DNA of 12,942 nt from JAAXTT01 sp964530215. GTDB taxonomy: Bacteria; Bacillota; Desulfotomaculia; Desulfotomaculales; Desulfocucumaceae. A program made the translations under genes and the position numbers. Position 1 is the stretch's first letter; each line of letters begins with the position of its first letter. The notes below the pieces were generated by a model. That model saw only the letters and a program-made list of their open reading frames with translations. It had not been told where the DNA came from and ran no database searches. Positions 5,231 to 12,906 of this stretch are shown here, one piece after another. The stretch is from contig CAZHAJ010000042.1 of NCBI GenBank assembly GCA_964530215.1, forward strand, positions 1 through 12,942, given 5' to 3'.

Positions 5231-6631
5231 TTAAAATATTTTGCCCGGGTTCATTATTCCCTTGGGGTCTATGGCTGCCTTAATCTTTTTCATGCTGTCT
5301 AATGCACTTAGGTGTTCGGTTTGTGAGTAAGCCAGCCGGACCAAGCCGACACCATGTTCACCGGTGGTGGTTCCTTGCAGATTAATGGCCAGTTGATGTA
5401 TATCATCCACCAGCATATCTAGGCGCTTAACCTCTTCCGGATTGTCAGGGTTTATTATAAGGGCAGTGTGAATATTGCCGTCTCCTATATGGCCAAAGGC
5501 CATGACAATAATATTGTGTTGCCGGCTCAATTTTCTGATGGTTTTTAGTGCTTCTGCGACTTTTTCTAGGGGTACGCAGATATCTTCTCCGGCAAAAACT
5601 CTGGTGCCGTCAGGTCTCAGTCTTGATGCGGCTGCAGCTACCACGCTTCTGCCCTTCCAAATGGCGTTCATCCGCTCAGGTTCTGTACTCCACTCCACAG
5701 TGGCACCGTTCTTTTCCATTATGGCAGCTATGCGGTTACCTTCCCAATAAACCGAAGCCGGATTACCGTCAACCTCAAAAAGCAGTATAGCTTCCACCAA
5801 GGGAAGATTTATTTCAGGTTGATATAGATTGATCGCCTGAATAGCTGAGTGGTCAAGTATTTCTATCCCTGAAGGGGTTATGCCGGCTTGATAAACATCC
5901 ATAACTGCTTTAGGTGTTTCACTTAGATCGTCAAAGCATGCCATGGCAATGCCTCTGGCCTGAGGTTTAGGGTATAGTCGGAGTCTGATTTTTGTAATTA
6001 TACCAAGGGTGCCTTCAGAGCCCACAAATAGTTTGGTAAGGTTTATGCCGCTGGAATTTTTTAATGCTTTACACTTTTCCCCTCCGGTGATAATGATTTT
6101 TCCGTCAGGCAGCACGACCTCAAGACCCAGTATGTATTGCTCGGTAACCCCATATTTTACTGCCCTCATACCACTGGAGTTGTTGGCCACCATTCCTCCT
6201 AAAGTACACATTTTTGTGCTGCCGGGATCTGGAGGGAAAAAAAGACCAAAACCAGATAAGTGTTGGTTTAGTTTTGAATGTACCACTCCCGGTCTTATTA
6301 AAGCCTGCATATTGGATATATCCACTTCTTCGATGGTATCCCAACCGGATAAATCCATTACAATTCCGCCTTGTGCAGCTACACAACCGCAGGTTTCTCC
6401 GCTGCCGGCACCTCTGGGGGTAACCGGAATATTGTTTTTATAAGCGTAGTTCATTATTTGTGATACCTCTTCGGTGGTATGGGGAAGAACCACAACATCA
6501 GGAAGATAGCTGTTGCGGATGGAGAGAAATGAGCTATCGTAGGAATAAAGTTTTCTTTCTGTTTCATCCCAAATAACTCTGGAGCGCCCTAATATTTTTT
6601 TCATCTCTTTAATAAGAAGGGAGTTGTTCAC
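5231..6631 (-). CDS. glcD: FAD-linked glycolate/D-lactate oxidase subunit (GlcD-like)
   Basis: This 466-residue flavoprotein belongs to the PCMH/VAO-type oxidase family and oxidises a 2-hydroxyacid such as glycolate or D-lactate to the 2-oxoacid. The FAD-binding half (about residues 45-220) shows PDVVVLPHTTEEVSQIM, TPRGAGSGETCG, FPPDPGS, GGMVANNSSGMRAVKYG and FVGSEGTLGIIT. The C-terminal half has the conserved AFGHIGDGNIH (378-388) and GEHGVGL (424-430), and it ends with the family's usual MNPGKIF. The start is GTG 6631 with GGGTGA six bases upstream; the overlapping ATG stops at once. One deviation is GSGETCG where most relatives have GTGLSGG. It is the first gene of a two-gene unit with glcF. 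Sequence alone cannot separate glycolate from D-lactate as substrate, and in an anaerobe D-lactate is at least as likely. Confidence 0.87.
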   Translation of the reverse strand: MNNSLLIKEMKKILGRSRVIWDETERKLYSYDSSFLSIRNSYLPDVVVLPHTTEEVSQIMNYAYKNNIPVTPRGAGSGETCGCVAAQGGIVMDLSGWDTIEEVDISNMQALIRPGVVHSKLNQHLSGFGLFFPPDPGSTKMCTLGGMVANNSSGMRAVKYGVTEQYILGLEVVLPDGKIIITGGEKCKALKNSSGINLTKLFVGSEGTLGIITKIRLRLYPKPQARGIAMACFDDLSETPKAVMDVYQAGITPSGIEILDHSAIQAINLYQPEINLPLVEAILLFEVDGNPASVYWEGNRIAAIMEKNGATVEWSTEPERMNAIWKGRSVVAAAASRLRPDGTRVFAGEDICVPLEKVAEALKTIRKLSRQHNIIVMAFGHIGDGNIHTALIINPDNPEEVKRLDMLVDDIHQLAINLQGTTTGEHGVGLVRLAYSQTEHLSALDSMKKIKAAIDPKGIMNPGKIF

Positions 6632-6656
6632 ATTTAATCACCCGTCAGTTTTTTTG

Positions 6657-6662
6657 ATTATA
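6657..6662 (-). promoter_or_regulatory. -10 box (TATAAT) for the glcD-glcF unit
   Basis: A perfect TATAAT on the minus strand lies about 26 bases upstream of the GTG start at 6631. The -35 region at 17 bases (TCAAGG) is poor. It is the only credible promoter element ahead of glcD, in the 125-base divergent gap shared with feoA. Confidence 0.4.
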
Positions 6663-6687
6663 TCATAAAAGGTGCCATTCCTTGACT

Positions 6688-6703
6688 ATTATGATTTGAT
6701 AAT
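6688..6703. promoter_or_regulatory. Possible operator: ATTAT-GATTTG-ATAAT inverted repeat
   Basis: A 5-6-5 inverted repeat of AT-rich arms lies in the divergent glcD/feoA gap. It contains TTGATAAT, which matches the TGATAAT half of a Fur box, but the arms are in the opposite order to a classical Fur box. With a Fur-family gene three genes downstream of feoA this is a candidate metal-responsive site, no more. Confidence 0.25.
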
Positions 6704-6756
6704 TAGTGTGGCCCATTGTTTATTTTTCAGCAGTTGTGTAGTATACTGAGGTGATA

Positions 6757-7044
6757 ATGGTTCTCAATAAGGATGGAATTTGTGGCAGTAGCAACCTGCC
6801 TTATGGAGGGGTCAGCCTGACACTTGACGAAGTGAAAAGGGGACAGACTGTCAGAATTATATCTTTGCCCGGAGGTTTTACCGGTATGCAGGCGATTCGC
6901 ATTGGCATTGCCGAGGGGATAGTGGTAACTTGCAGGGAATCTGTTCCTGGGGGACCTGTTATTATTTCCAGGTATAACCGGGATATAGCAGTGGGCAGAG
7001 AATTAGCCAGTATTATCCGGGTGGAGAATGTTTCAACCCCCTAG
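6757..7044 (+). CDS. feoA: Ferrous iron transport protein A (FeoA)
   Basis: A small SH3-like cytoplasmic protein that assists FeoB in ferrous iron uptake. The core runs from SLTLDEVKRGQTVRIISLPGG through MQAIRIGIAEGIVVTC and ends AVGRELASIIRVE, which is the usual FeoA order. ATG 6757 gives 95 residues; GAGGTGAT (6748-6755) ahead of it pairs well with the 16S rRNA tail. The usual FeoA length of about 75 residues would begin at CTG 6817, which has GGAGGGG five bases upstream, so the first 20 residues (including a Cys and several Gly/Ser) are either a real extension or untranslated. A TATACT at 6742-6747 could be a -10 box and would favour the later start. The gene is followed by feoB. Confidence 0.85.
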   Translation: MVLNKDGICGSSNLPYGGVSLTLDEVKRGQTVRIISLPGGFTGMQAIRIGIAEGIVVTCRESVPGGPVIISRYNRDIAVGRELASIIRVENVSTP

Positions 7045-7118
7045 TATGGGACAGCTTAACTGGAAAGAATTGAACAGCCAAGTCAATGACTAAAGGCTGC
7101 CTGAAAGGTGTGTACACT

Positions 7119-9074
7119 TTGAACTGCCAGGATATAAGCAGAAAAGCAGGGGTCGGTAAAGATTCCAAATGTATTGTGCTGGCAGGTAATCCTAATGTGG
7201 GAAAAACCGCACTGTTTAACGGTTTAACCGGATATCATCGTGATGTCAGTAATTTTCCGGGAACCACAGTGGATTTATGCTATGGTCGTATAGGAAAGGA
7301 TATATTAATTGATACACCTGGTGCGTATGGTGTTTCTTCTTTTTCCGGTGAGGAAAAGCTGGTCAGGGATTTGGTTCTTTCTGCCGACGTGGTTATTAAT
7401 GTGCTTGATATCTCTAATCTGGAAAGGGATTTGTTTCTCACCTTGCACCTGCTGGATATGGGTATTCCTTTAATAGTGGCACTAAATATGGAAGATGAGA
7501 TCTCCAGGCATGGATATCACATTGATATAAGCCTTTTGGAGATAATTTTGGGTGTCCCGGTGGCAGTTACATCCGCAGTCAATAAGGTGGGATTGGATGT
7601 TTTGGTGGCCAGGCTGCCGGAAGCAGTTAAAGGACAAAGGGACTTTCTGCTGGCCAAAAGATTGGAGAGAATGGCTAAAGAGTTAGGTGCTACCGAGGCC
7701 AAGGCGTTGCTGCTTTTGGAAGGGGACATTACCACTTCCCGGGAATTGGATTTGCCTCCCGGAAATGAGAGAATGCAGCTATACAGGCAACGAAGAGCCA
7801 GAGTCAACGATATTGTAAGCAGAGTAACCAGTCATAATAGTTCGGGAACTAAGTTTTTAGACAGGCTGGGAGACATTATGATTAGGCCGTTAACCGGTTT
7901 CCCCTTTATGATGTTGGTGCTAATTCTGGTTTATCTGGTGGTAGGAGTGTTTTTTGCCCAAACCGTGGTGGGGTTTCTTGAAAGCACTGTTATGCAGGGC
8001 CATTATGAACCCTTCATCCGGTCTTTATTGTCAATTTATGTGAGTCCCGGTTCTCCCGTTTGGGAAGTTTTGGCCGGTCAGTTTGGTCTGCTTACAATGA
8101 CTGTTACCTATGTTTTTGGTTTATTGGTGCCTTTGGTGGCAGGCTTTTTTCTGGTGTTGTCCTTTTTGGAAGATACCGGGTATCTGTCCAGGGTTGCTAT
8201 ACTGATGGATCGTATTTTGGCTGTTATTGGCTTGAATGGGTTGTCGGTTATTCCTCTGGTTATAGGATTTGGCTGTGTTACAGCTGCAATTATTACAACC
8301 CGTATTTTACCCAGTGACAGAGAAAGGCGGATTGCCATATTCGTGCTATCTTTGGCCGTACCCTGTTCAGCTCAGCTAGCTATGGTGACCGCAATAATGG
8401 CCAGGCACGGCGGAATTTACTTTATTCTTTATGCCCTTGTTGTCATAGTGGTGCTGGCTATGGCAGGAATAATTTTGTCAAGATTGTTACCGGGGATTTC
8501 CAGTCCACTTTTGATGGAGATACCCCCGATAAGATTCCCTAAAATTAAGAATGTTTTTATTAAAACTTTTTCAAGATCCTGGCATTTTTTAAAGGAAGCT
8601 TTTCCACTGTTTGTGGTGGGAACTTTATTTCTTAGTATACTGAAGCTTAACGGGATTCTTGAGCTAGTTCAAAATTTTTTAGAGCCCGTTACTGTGGGCT
8701 GGTTGAATTTGCCTAAAGAATCTGCCAGTGCTTTTATTATGGGATTCATAAGAAGAGAGTTTGGCCCCGCAGGGATACTGGATTTTCCCATGACGAAGGC
8801 ACAGATTTTTGTGCTCATGGTTACCCTAACCCTCTTTGTTCCTTGCATTGCATCGGTAATGGTAATTTTCAAAGAGCGGGGATGGAAAGAGGGAACCTTT
8901 ATGTGGATTTCAGTACTGGTTTTGTCCTTTGTTTTAGGGGGCCTGGTTTCAAAACTTCTGGGATTTTTAAACGCTGTGGCCGGTGAGCTTTCTTTACTAT
9001 TGATGGGCATAATACTGCTATTTATACTATTTGTTCTTTTGCTTTCTGGAGGGAAAAAGGAAATAACAAAATGA
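7119..9074 (+). CDS. feoB: Ferrous iron transporter FeoB (GTPase-permease)
   Basis: FeoB moves Fe2+ across the cytoplasmic membrane and has an N-terminal GTPase. The frame is open from ATG 7086, which has no ribosome binding site. TTG 7119 has AAAGGTG eight bases upstream and gives 651 residues with a typical short cysteine-containing start (MNCQDIS). From that start, G1 GNPNVGKT lies at 23-30, G2 GTT at about 48-50, G3 DTPG at 65-68, G4 NMED at 123-126 and G5 TSA at 151-153. A helical linker is followed by a permease with about eight to ten membrane helices in two Gate-type halves. The pore helix carries GFGCVTAAIITTR, keeping the conserved Cys but lacking the classical CNVPA; LAVPCSAQLAMV takes the place of the second motif. 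This variant is common in anaerobe FeoBs as I recall. There is no C-terminal FeoC-like part. Confidence 0.92.
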   Translation: MNCQDISRKAGVGKDSKCIVLAGNPNVGKTALFNGLTGYHRDVSNFPGTTVDLCYGRIGKDILIDTPGAYGVSSFSGEEKLVRDLVLSADVVINVLDISNLERDLFLTLHLLDMGIPLIVALNMEDEISRHGYHIDISLLEIILGVPVAVTSAVNKVGLDVLVARLPEAVKGQRDFLLAKRLERMAKELGATEAKALLLLEGDITTSRELDLPPGNERMQLYRQRRARVNDIVSRVTSHNSSGTKFLDRLGDIMIRPLTGFPFMMLVLILVYLVVGVFFAQTVVGFLESTVMQGHYEPFIRSLLSIYVSPGSPVWEVLAGQFGLLTMTVTYVFGLLVPLVAGFFLVLSFLEDTGYLSRVAILMDRILAVIGLNGLSVIPLVIGFGCVTAAIITTRILPSDRERRIAIFVLSLAVPCSAQLAMVTAIMARHGGIYFILYALVVIVVLAMAGIILSRLLPGISSPLLMEIPPIRFPKIKNVFIKTFSRSWHFLKEAFPLFVVGTLFLSILKLNGILELVQNFLEPVTVGWLNLPKESASAFIMGFIRREFGPAGILDFPMTKAQIFVLMVTLTLFVPCIASVMVIFKERGWKEGTFMWISVLVLSFVLGGLVSKLLGFLNAVAGELSLLLMGIILLFILFVLLLSGGKKEITK

Positions 9075-9126
9075 ATATAGAAGTAGAAATTTGCAAAAAC
9101 AACGTAATATCATACCGGGGGTTCAG

Positions 9127-10374
9127 ATGAGAAGAATATTACTAATTCCTGTAATGCTGTTTTTTTATATTTTAACGTTACCTCACCAGGGTATGGCTCA
9201 ACCACAGATAAATTCTGAAACTGCCATTCTTATGGACATGAAAACCGGACAGGTTCTTTATGAAAAGGATGCTGATAAAATCATGTATCCCGCCAGCACA
9301 ACAAAAATTTTAACCACTCTTATAGCCTTAAAAAAGGGAGAGCTAAACGATAGAGTAGTAATCTCTCATAATGCAGCATCTGCCGAGGGGTCTGCTGTGG
9401 GTTTGCAGGAAGGTGAAATTCTTGTGCTGAGGGACTTGTTATATGCCGTTATGCTTTCATCTGCGAATGATGCAGCTTTGGCGGTTGCGGAGCATATAGG
9501 AGGAAGCCAGGAGGGGTTTGCCCAGCTTATGAACAGTGAAGCCAGGGCACTGGGAGCAACCAGCAGTAATTTTGTTACGCCCAATGGCCTGCACCATCCT
9601 AATCACTATACCACCGCGAGGGATATGGCTTTAATAGCTCAAAAAGCTATGGAAAACAGTTACTTCAGGGAAATTGTGAAGACTTTTTCTCATCGCGTAA
9701 AAAGAAACCTGCCCAAACCGGTAAATGGCATACCTCAAGAGGACTTCACAAACTTAAATAGGCTGGTTTGGCCCAACTCTATGTACAGTTATTTCGGTGC
9801 CACCGGAATAAAAACTGGCTTTACCAACGAAGCAGGTAATTGCTTGGTTGCCGGTGCTCAAAGGGAAGGAAGGGAGTATCTGACGGTGGTTATGAATACC
9901 GACCGTAACGGTATTTATGTGGATTCCGCAGCTTTGTTGAACTATGCTTTTGAGGGATTTACTCAGGTTTTATTAGCTCAAAAAAACGTTGAACAGGGTT
10001 TTGTAACTGTAAAACGAGGAGATATTGATACGGTGGGAGCGGTTATCGCGGAAGATTATAACTATAATGTTCCGGTAGGATTGGCTGATTCACCGGTGGA
10101 AAAGAAAGTTCAGCTGGTTGAAAAATTAGAGGCTCCGCTTATAAGAGGTCAAAAAGTGGGAGTGATGACCTTTTTTATGGACGGAAAGGAAATCAGTAAA
10201 ATAGATCTGCTTTCAGATGGAAATATACAGCGGGAACCCATGGTTAGTTGGTGGCATGGTGCGGTATTTGCAGGATTTATGCTAATGGTTACCCGTTCCT
10301 GGGCAAAGGCTAAGGCCAGACGCCGCAGTTATTATCATGCTAGAAGGAAAAGATATTATCAAGAGTATTGGTAG
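9127..10374 (+). CDS. dacF: D-alanyl-D-alanine carboxypeptidase, DacF/PBP5 type (peptidase S11)
   Basis: This penicillin-binding protein trims the terminal D-Ala from peptidoglycan stem peptides outside the membrane. From ATG 9127 (GGGGG five bases upstream) it has 415 residues. Residues 1-25 are a signal peptide ending near GMA-QPQ; an in-frame TTG at 9091 would put a poor extension before it. The active-site motifs are STTK (57-60, nucleophile Ser57), SAN (112-114) and KTG (229-231). The C-terminal PBP5-like beta domain follows. The end has a hydrophobic stretch (WWHGAVFAGFMLMV) and then a very basic, tyrosine-rich tail (RRRSYYHARRKRYY). That gives a C-terminal anchor with positive residues on the inside, rather than the usual amphipathic helix. 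It starts 52 bases after feoB. The DacF label reflects sporulating Firmicutes; DacA or DacB roles are possible. Confidence 0.88.
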   Translation: MRRILLIPVMLFFYILTLPHQGMAQPQINSETAILMDMKTGQVLYEKDADKIMYPASTTKILTTLIALKKGELNDRVVISHNAASAEGSAVGLQEGEILVLRDLLYAVMLSSANDAALAVAEHIGGSQEGFAQLMNSEARALGATSSNFVTPNGLHHPNHYTTARDMALIAQKAMENSYFREIVKTFSHRVKRNLPKPVNGIPQEDFTNLNRLVWPNSMYSYFGATGIKTGFTNEAGNCLVAGAQREGREYLTVVMNTDRNGIYVDSAALLNYAFEGFTQVLLAQKNVEQGFVTVKRGDIDTVGAVIAEDYNYNVPVGLADSPVEKKVQLVEKLEAPLIRGQKVGVMTFFMDGKEISKIDLLSDGNIQREPMVSWWHGAVFAGFMLMVTRSWAKAKARRRSYYHARRKRYYQEYW

Positions 10375-10407
10375 TATATTATGCCTTAATGGTTTGGGGT
10401 GAGATAA

Positions 10408-10851
10408 TTGCAAAAGGATATAAAAAATGCAGAGGAAAAGTTAAAAGCGGGGGACTATAAACTAACTCATCAAAGGGAAGCTGTTCTAAAGGTGCTGTTG
10501 GGCAATAAGACCAAGCATCTCAGTGCTGAAGAGGTATATAATCTAGTCAAGGAAAAGGAGCCGGCTGATGTCGGGTTGGCTACGGTTTATCGTACACTGG
10601 AGCTTTTTTTGGATTTAGGTATTGTGTGCTGCATGGATTTTGGTGACGGCAGAATGCGCTATGAATGCATTGATTTTGACAATGAAGGACATCATCACCA
10701 TCATGTTATTTGCTTGAAATGCGGTAAAATTATGGAGATGGATGAAGACTTGCTGGATGATTTAGAAATGAGGGTCAGCAGGAAGCTTTCATTTAAGGTG
10801 TTGGATCATCATCTGAAGATTTTTGGACATTGCAAGGATTGTACCGAATGA
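10408..10851 (+). CDS. fur: Fur-family metal-responsive transcriptional repressor
   Basis: A 147-residue dimeric DNA-binding regulator starting at TTG 10408 after GGGGTGAGATAA. The winged helix is at residues 18-85: KLTHQREAVLKVL, AEEVYNLV and the recognition helix in GLATVYRTLELFLDLGIV. The dimer domain has a run of five histidines (95-99), CLKC (102-105), DHHLKIFGHC (133-142) and CKDC (142-145). The two CxxC pairs form the structural zinc site, and the histidines with nearby acidic residues form the sensing site. The recognition region and KVLDHHLKIFG best fit iron-sensing Fur, but PerR and Zur share this layout. Its place after feoA-feoB supports iron. It lies 34 bases after the carboxypeptidase with no clear promoter, so it may be co-transcribed and regulate the cluster itself. 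Confidence 0.85.
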   Translation: MQKDIKNAEEKLKAGDYKLTHQREAVLKVLLGNKTKHLSAEEVYNLVKEKEPADVGLATVYRTLELFLDLGIVCCMDFGDGRMRYECIDFDNEGHHHHHVICLKCGKIMEMDEDLLDDLEMRVSRKLSFKVLDHHLKIFGHCKDCTE

Positions 10852-10888
10852 CTTAAACGGAATAGAATTGTTAAGGATGGTGTTTAGC

Positions 10889-11962
10889 TTGAATATAAAA
10901 CCAGCAGGACTGCATACCGGGATTGGCAGTATGCCATATGTCGATCCTCAAAAAGCCCTTGATCTGATATTTGGCACCATGCCTGAGATACCTCATTGGC
11001 CTCAGTTACCATTGAGAGGGACGGCAGAAGGGTTTGTTTTTCAGTTTTTAACCCCTTTGGTGGAGGCGGGTTTGATTAAGTTGGAAGGAGACAAGGCATA
11101 TTTTGATACCGACAGTGAGGACTGGGAGGGTAGCTTGACTCGGTTTTATACCATCTACCTGTCAGCGGTGGAAGGTGATGCACAAGCTTTGGAGGCTTTT
11201 GCTTTGCCTGTTGAGGCTGCTTCTGGATTCTATGCTTATTTGGACTACATTAGAAAAAATACTTTGGGTCAGGCACTTTTTTTAAAAGGACACTTGGCTG
11301 GTCCTTTAACCATAGGATTTAATTTAAAGGATCCCCAAGGAAGGTTTGCCTATTATAACAATCAACTTAGGGACTTAATTGTCAAGACATTGGCAATGCA
11401 CGGTCATTGGCAGGCAAAAAAACTGAGGGAGCAGGGTTTGCCGGTAATAATTTTTATTGATGAACCGGGTATTGGTGTTTATGGAAAATCAGATTATATT
11501 ACGGTAACAAAAGATATGATAAAAAGTGATTTGAATGAGATTTTTGAACAGATCCATGGGGCAGAAGCTTCGGTGGGGGTACATTCCTGTGATGCCATAG
11601 ACTGGTCAATACTATATGAGTGTGATTTAGAGATAGTTAACTTAGATGTTTATAATTTTTCTGATTCACTGTTGCCTTACACCTCAGAGCTCAAGGATTT
11701 TATCAACAGGGGAGGGGTTTTGGCTCAGGGCATAGTCCCCACTGACGAAAAGGCATTTGATGAGACTGCAGAAAGTCTTCTGGCAAGATTGAGAATCTTA
11801 TGGGAGCAGCTGGAGAAAAAGGGGATAGACCGGACACATTTGCTTTCCCAGACCATGATTACACCGGCTTGTGGTACAGGCCTACTGAATCCTGACTTGG
11901 CGGAGCACATTCACAGACTTACCCAAAAAGTTTCGACAGCGGTAAAGGAGTTGGCTCTATGA
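10889..11962 (+). CDS. MetE C-terminal-like (UROD/MetE superfamily) methyltransferase, core-MetE type
   Basis: A TIM-barrel methyltransferase-like protein of 357 residues from TTG 10889, which has AAGGATGGTG upstream. An ATG at 10877 is an alternative, and the frame is open back to 10823, inside fur. The conserved opening LHTGIGSMPY matches the GSxP start of MetE C-terminal domains. Zinc ligands expected for this fold are visible as His232 and Cys234 (GVHSCDAIDW) and Cys328 (TPACGTGLL), with the strand IIFIDEPGI near 188-196. It lacks the N-terminal folate-binding half of classical MetE, as do the 'core-MetE' (Mes) enzymes of archaea and anaerobic bacteria, which take methyl groups from a corrinoid protein. 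Methionine synthesis is therefore likely but unproven; other thiol methyltransferases share the site. It overlaps the next gene by ATGA. Confidence 0.72.
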   Translation: MNIKPAGLHTGIGSMPYVDPQKALDLIFGTMPEIPHWPQLPLRGTAEGFVFQFLTPLVEAGLIKLEGDKAYFDTDSEDWEGSLTRFYTIYLSAVEGDAQALEAFALPVEAASGFYAYLDYIRKNTLGQALFLKGHLAGPLTIGFNLKDPQGRFAYYNNQLRDLIVKTLAMHGHWQAKKLREQGLPVIIFIDEPGIGVYGKSDYITVTKDMIKSDLNEIFEQIHGAEASVGVHSCDAIDWSILYECDLEIVNLDVYNFSDSLLPYTSELKDFINRGGVLAQGIVPTDEKAFDETAESLLARLRILWEQLEKKGIDRTHLLSQTMITPACGTGLLNPDLAEHIHRLTQKVSTAVKELAL

Positions 11963-12765
11963 TTCCTGCAGATTACCATATTCATACATCCCGTTGCGGC
12001 CATGCCCAGGGAGATGTTTGGCAATATGTAGACTCTGCCGTAAAAAAGGGCTTCAGTGAAATAGGTTTTGCGGATCATGCGCCCATGTATTGGCTTCCTG
12101 CATCAGAAAGGGATCCTGAAATAGCCATGCAGGATTGGGAGTTAGGGGAGTATATATCTGAAGTACAGGAAGTGGCTACAACAAATCCCCATTTGACAAT
12201 TCGAGTAGGGATAGAGCTGGATTATATTCTCGGTTATGAGAAGGATGCAATGGCCGTACTGAAGGACCGTCCTTTTGATTATGTTATCGGTTCAGTGCAC
12301 TTTATAGATGGCTGGTCATTTGATCACCCGGCTTATATTGATGAATATAAGCATAGAAATATAGATGAGATTTATCGAAGATACTTTAATCTCCTTTCTC
12401 AAGCTGCACTATCCGGCATGTTTGATATTATGGCGCATCCTGACCTAATTAAGAAGTTTGGATATTATCCCAATGTATGTTTAGAGGATTTTTATCATCA
12501 GGCAGCTCGATCTTTTGCTGCCGGTGGTGTGAGTGTTGAAGTCAATACTGCCGGTCTTAGATGGAATTCCAAGGAGATATATCCTTCCTTGCAGTTTCTA
12601 AAGATATGCCATGAAGAGGGTGTTACTGCCAGTGTAGGTTCAGATGCCCATAGTCCTGAGCAGGTAGGTTTTGCCTTTGCTGAGGCTGAAGAGTTATTGA
12701 TTGCTGCAGGGTATTCTGAGGTGGCATTGTTTGAAAAAAGAAATAGGATGATGATAAAGCTATAA
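11959..12765 (+). CDS. hisJ: Histidinol-phosphatase, PHP family (HisJ/HisK-like)
   Basis: A 268-residue PHP-domain metallophosphatase, expected to convert L-histidinol phosphate to histidinol. The metal-binding residues run in family order: His7 and His9 (DYHIHT), His15 (CGHA), His40 (FADH), Glu86 (GIELDY), His114 (GSVHF), His160 (AHPD), and Asp229 and His231 (GSDAH). VEVNTAGLRW at 192-201 is characteristic of the HisJ branch rather than of polymerase-type PHP domains. The ATG overlaps the upstream stop codon (ATGA, 11959-11962), so translation is coupled with the methyltransferase gene. No other histidine gene is in the window, and orphan hisJ genes are common in Firmicutes. A related phosphoesterase activity is the main alternative. 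Length fits the family (about 260-280). Confidence 0.82.
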   Translation: MIPADYHIHTSRCGHAQGDVWQYVDSAVKKGFSEIGFADHAPMYWLPASERDPEIAMQDWELGEYISEVQEVATTNPHLTIRVGIELDYILGYEKDAMAVLKDRPFDYVIGSVHFIDGWSFDHPAYIDEYKHRNIDEIYRRYFNLLSQAALSGMFDIMAHPDLIKKFGYYPNVCLEDFYHQAARSFAAGGVSVEVNTAGLRWNSKEIYPSLQFLKICHEEGVTASVGSDAHSPEQVGFAFAEAEELLIAAGYSEVALFEKRNRMMIKL

Positions 12766-12807
12766 GGCTCTCAGTCAATTGTTGGAACTGTGACCGACAT
12801 AGAAATT

Positions 12808-12863
12808 CAGAGGAATACAGAAGACAGAAGTCAGAATACAGAAGCCAGAATACAGAAGCCAGA
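12808..12863 (+). repeat. Heptanucleotide-period repeat array (CAGAAGN / CAGAATA units)
   Basis: Eight consecutive 7-base units can be read: one CAGAGGA, then ATACAGA, AGACAGA, AGTCAGA and two alternating ATACAGA-AGCCAGA pairs. The last four units form a perfect 14-base duplication. The array lies 42 bases after the hisJ stop codon and encodes nothing recognisable. Similar CAGAATNCAGAAGC-type arrays occur between genes in Desulfotomaculum-like genomes as I recall. Slippage-prone sequence is the simplest reading. Confidence 0.7.
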
Positions 12864-12906
12864 ATTTTAAGAATTGGTTCTCTGTCAATTGGATAGACTC
12901 CATTAA

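Noticed and set aside
6009..6443. 144-codon plus-strand frame opposite glcD
   Set aside because: It lies wholly within the clearly coding glcD gene on the other strand; the open frame follows from codon composition.
8669..9010. 113-codon minus-strand frame within feoB
   Set aside because: It is antisense to the conserved permease domain of feoB, with no ribosome binding site or recognisable domain.
10823..10889. Start of the MetE-like gene at 10823, overlapping fur
   Set aside because: No ribosome binding site, and the extra 22 residues do not resemble family members; TTG 10889 has an AAGGATGGTG site.
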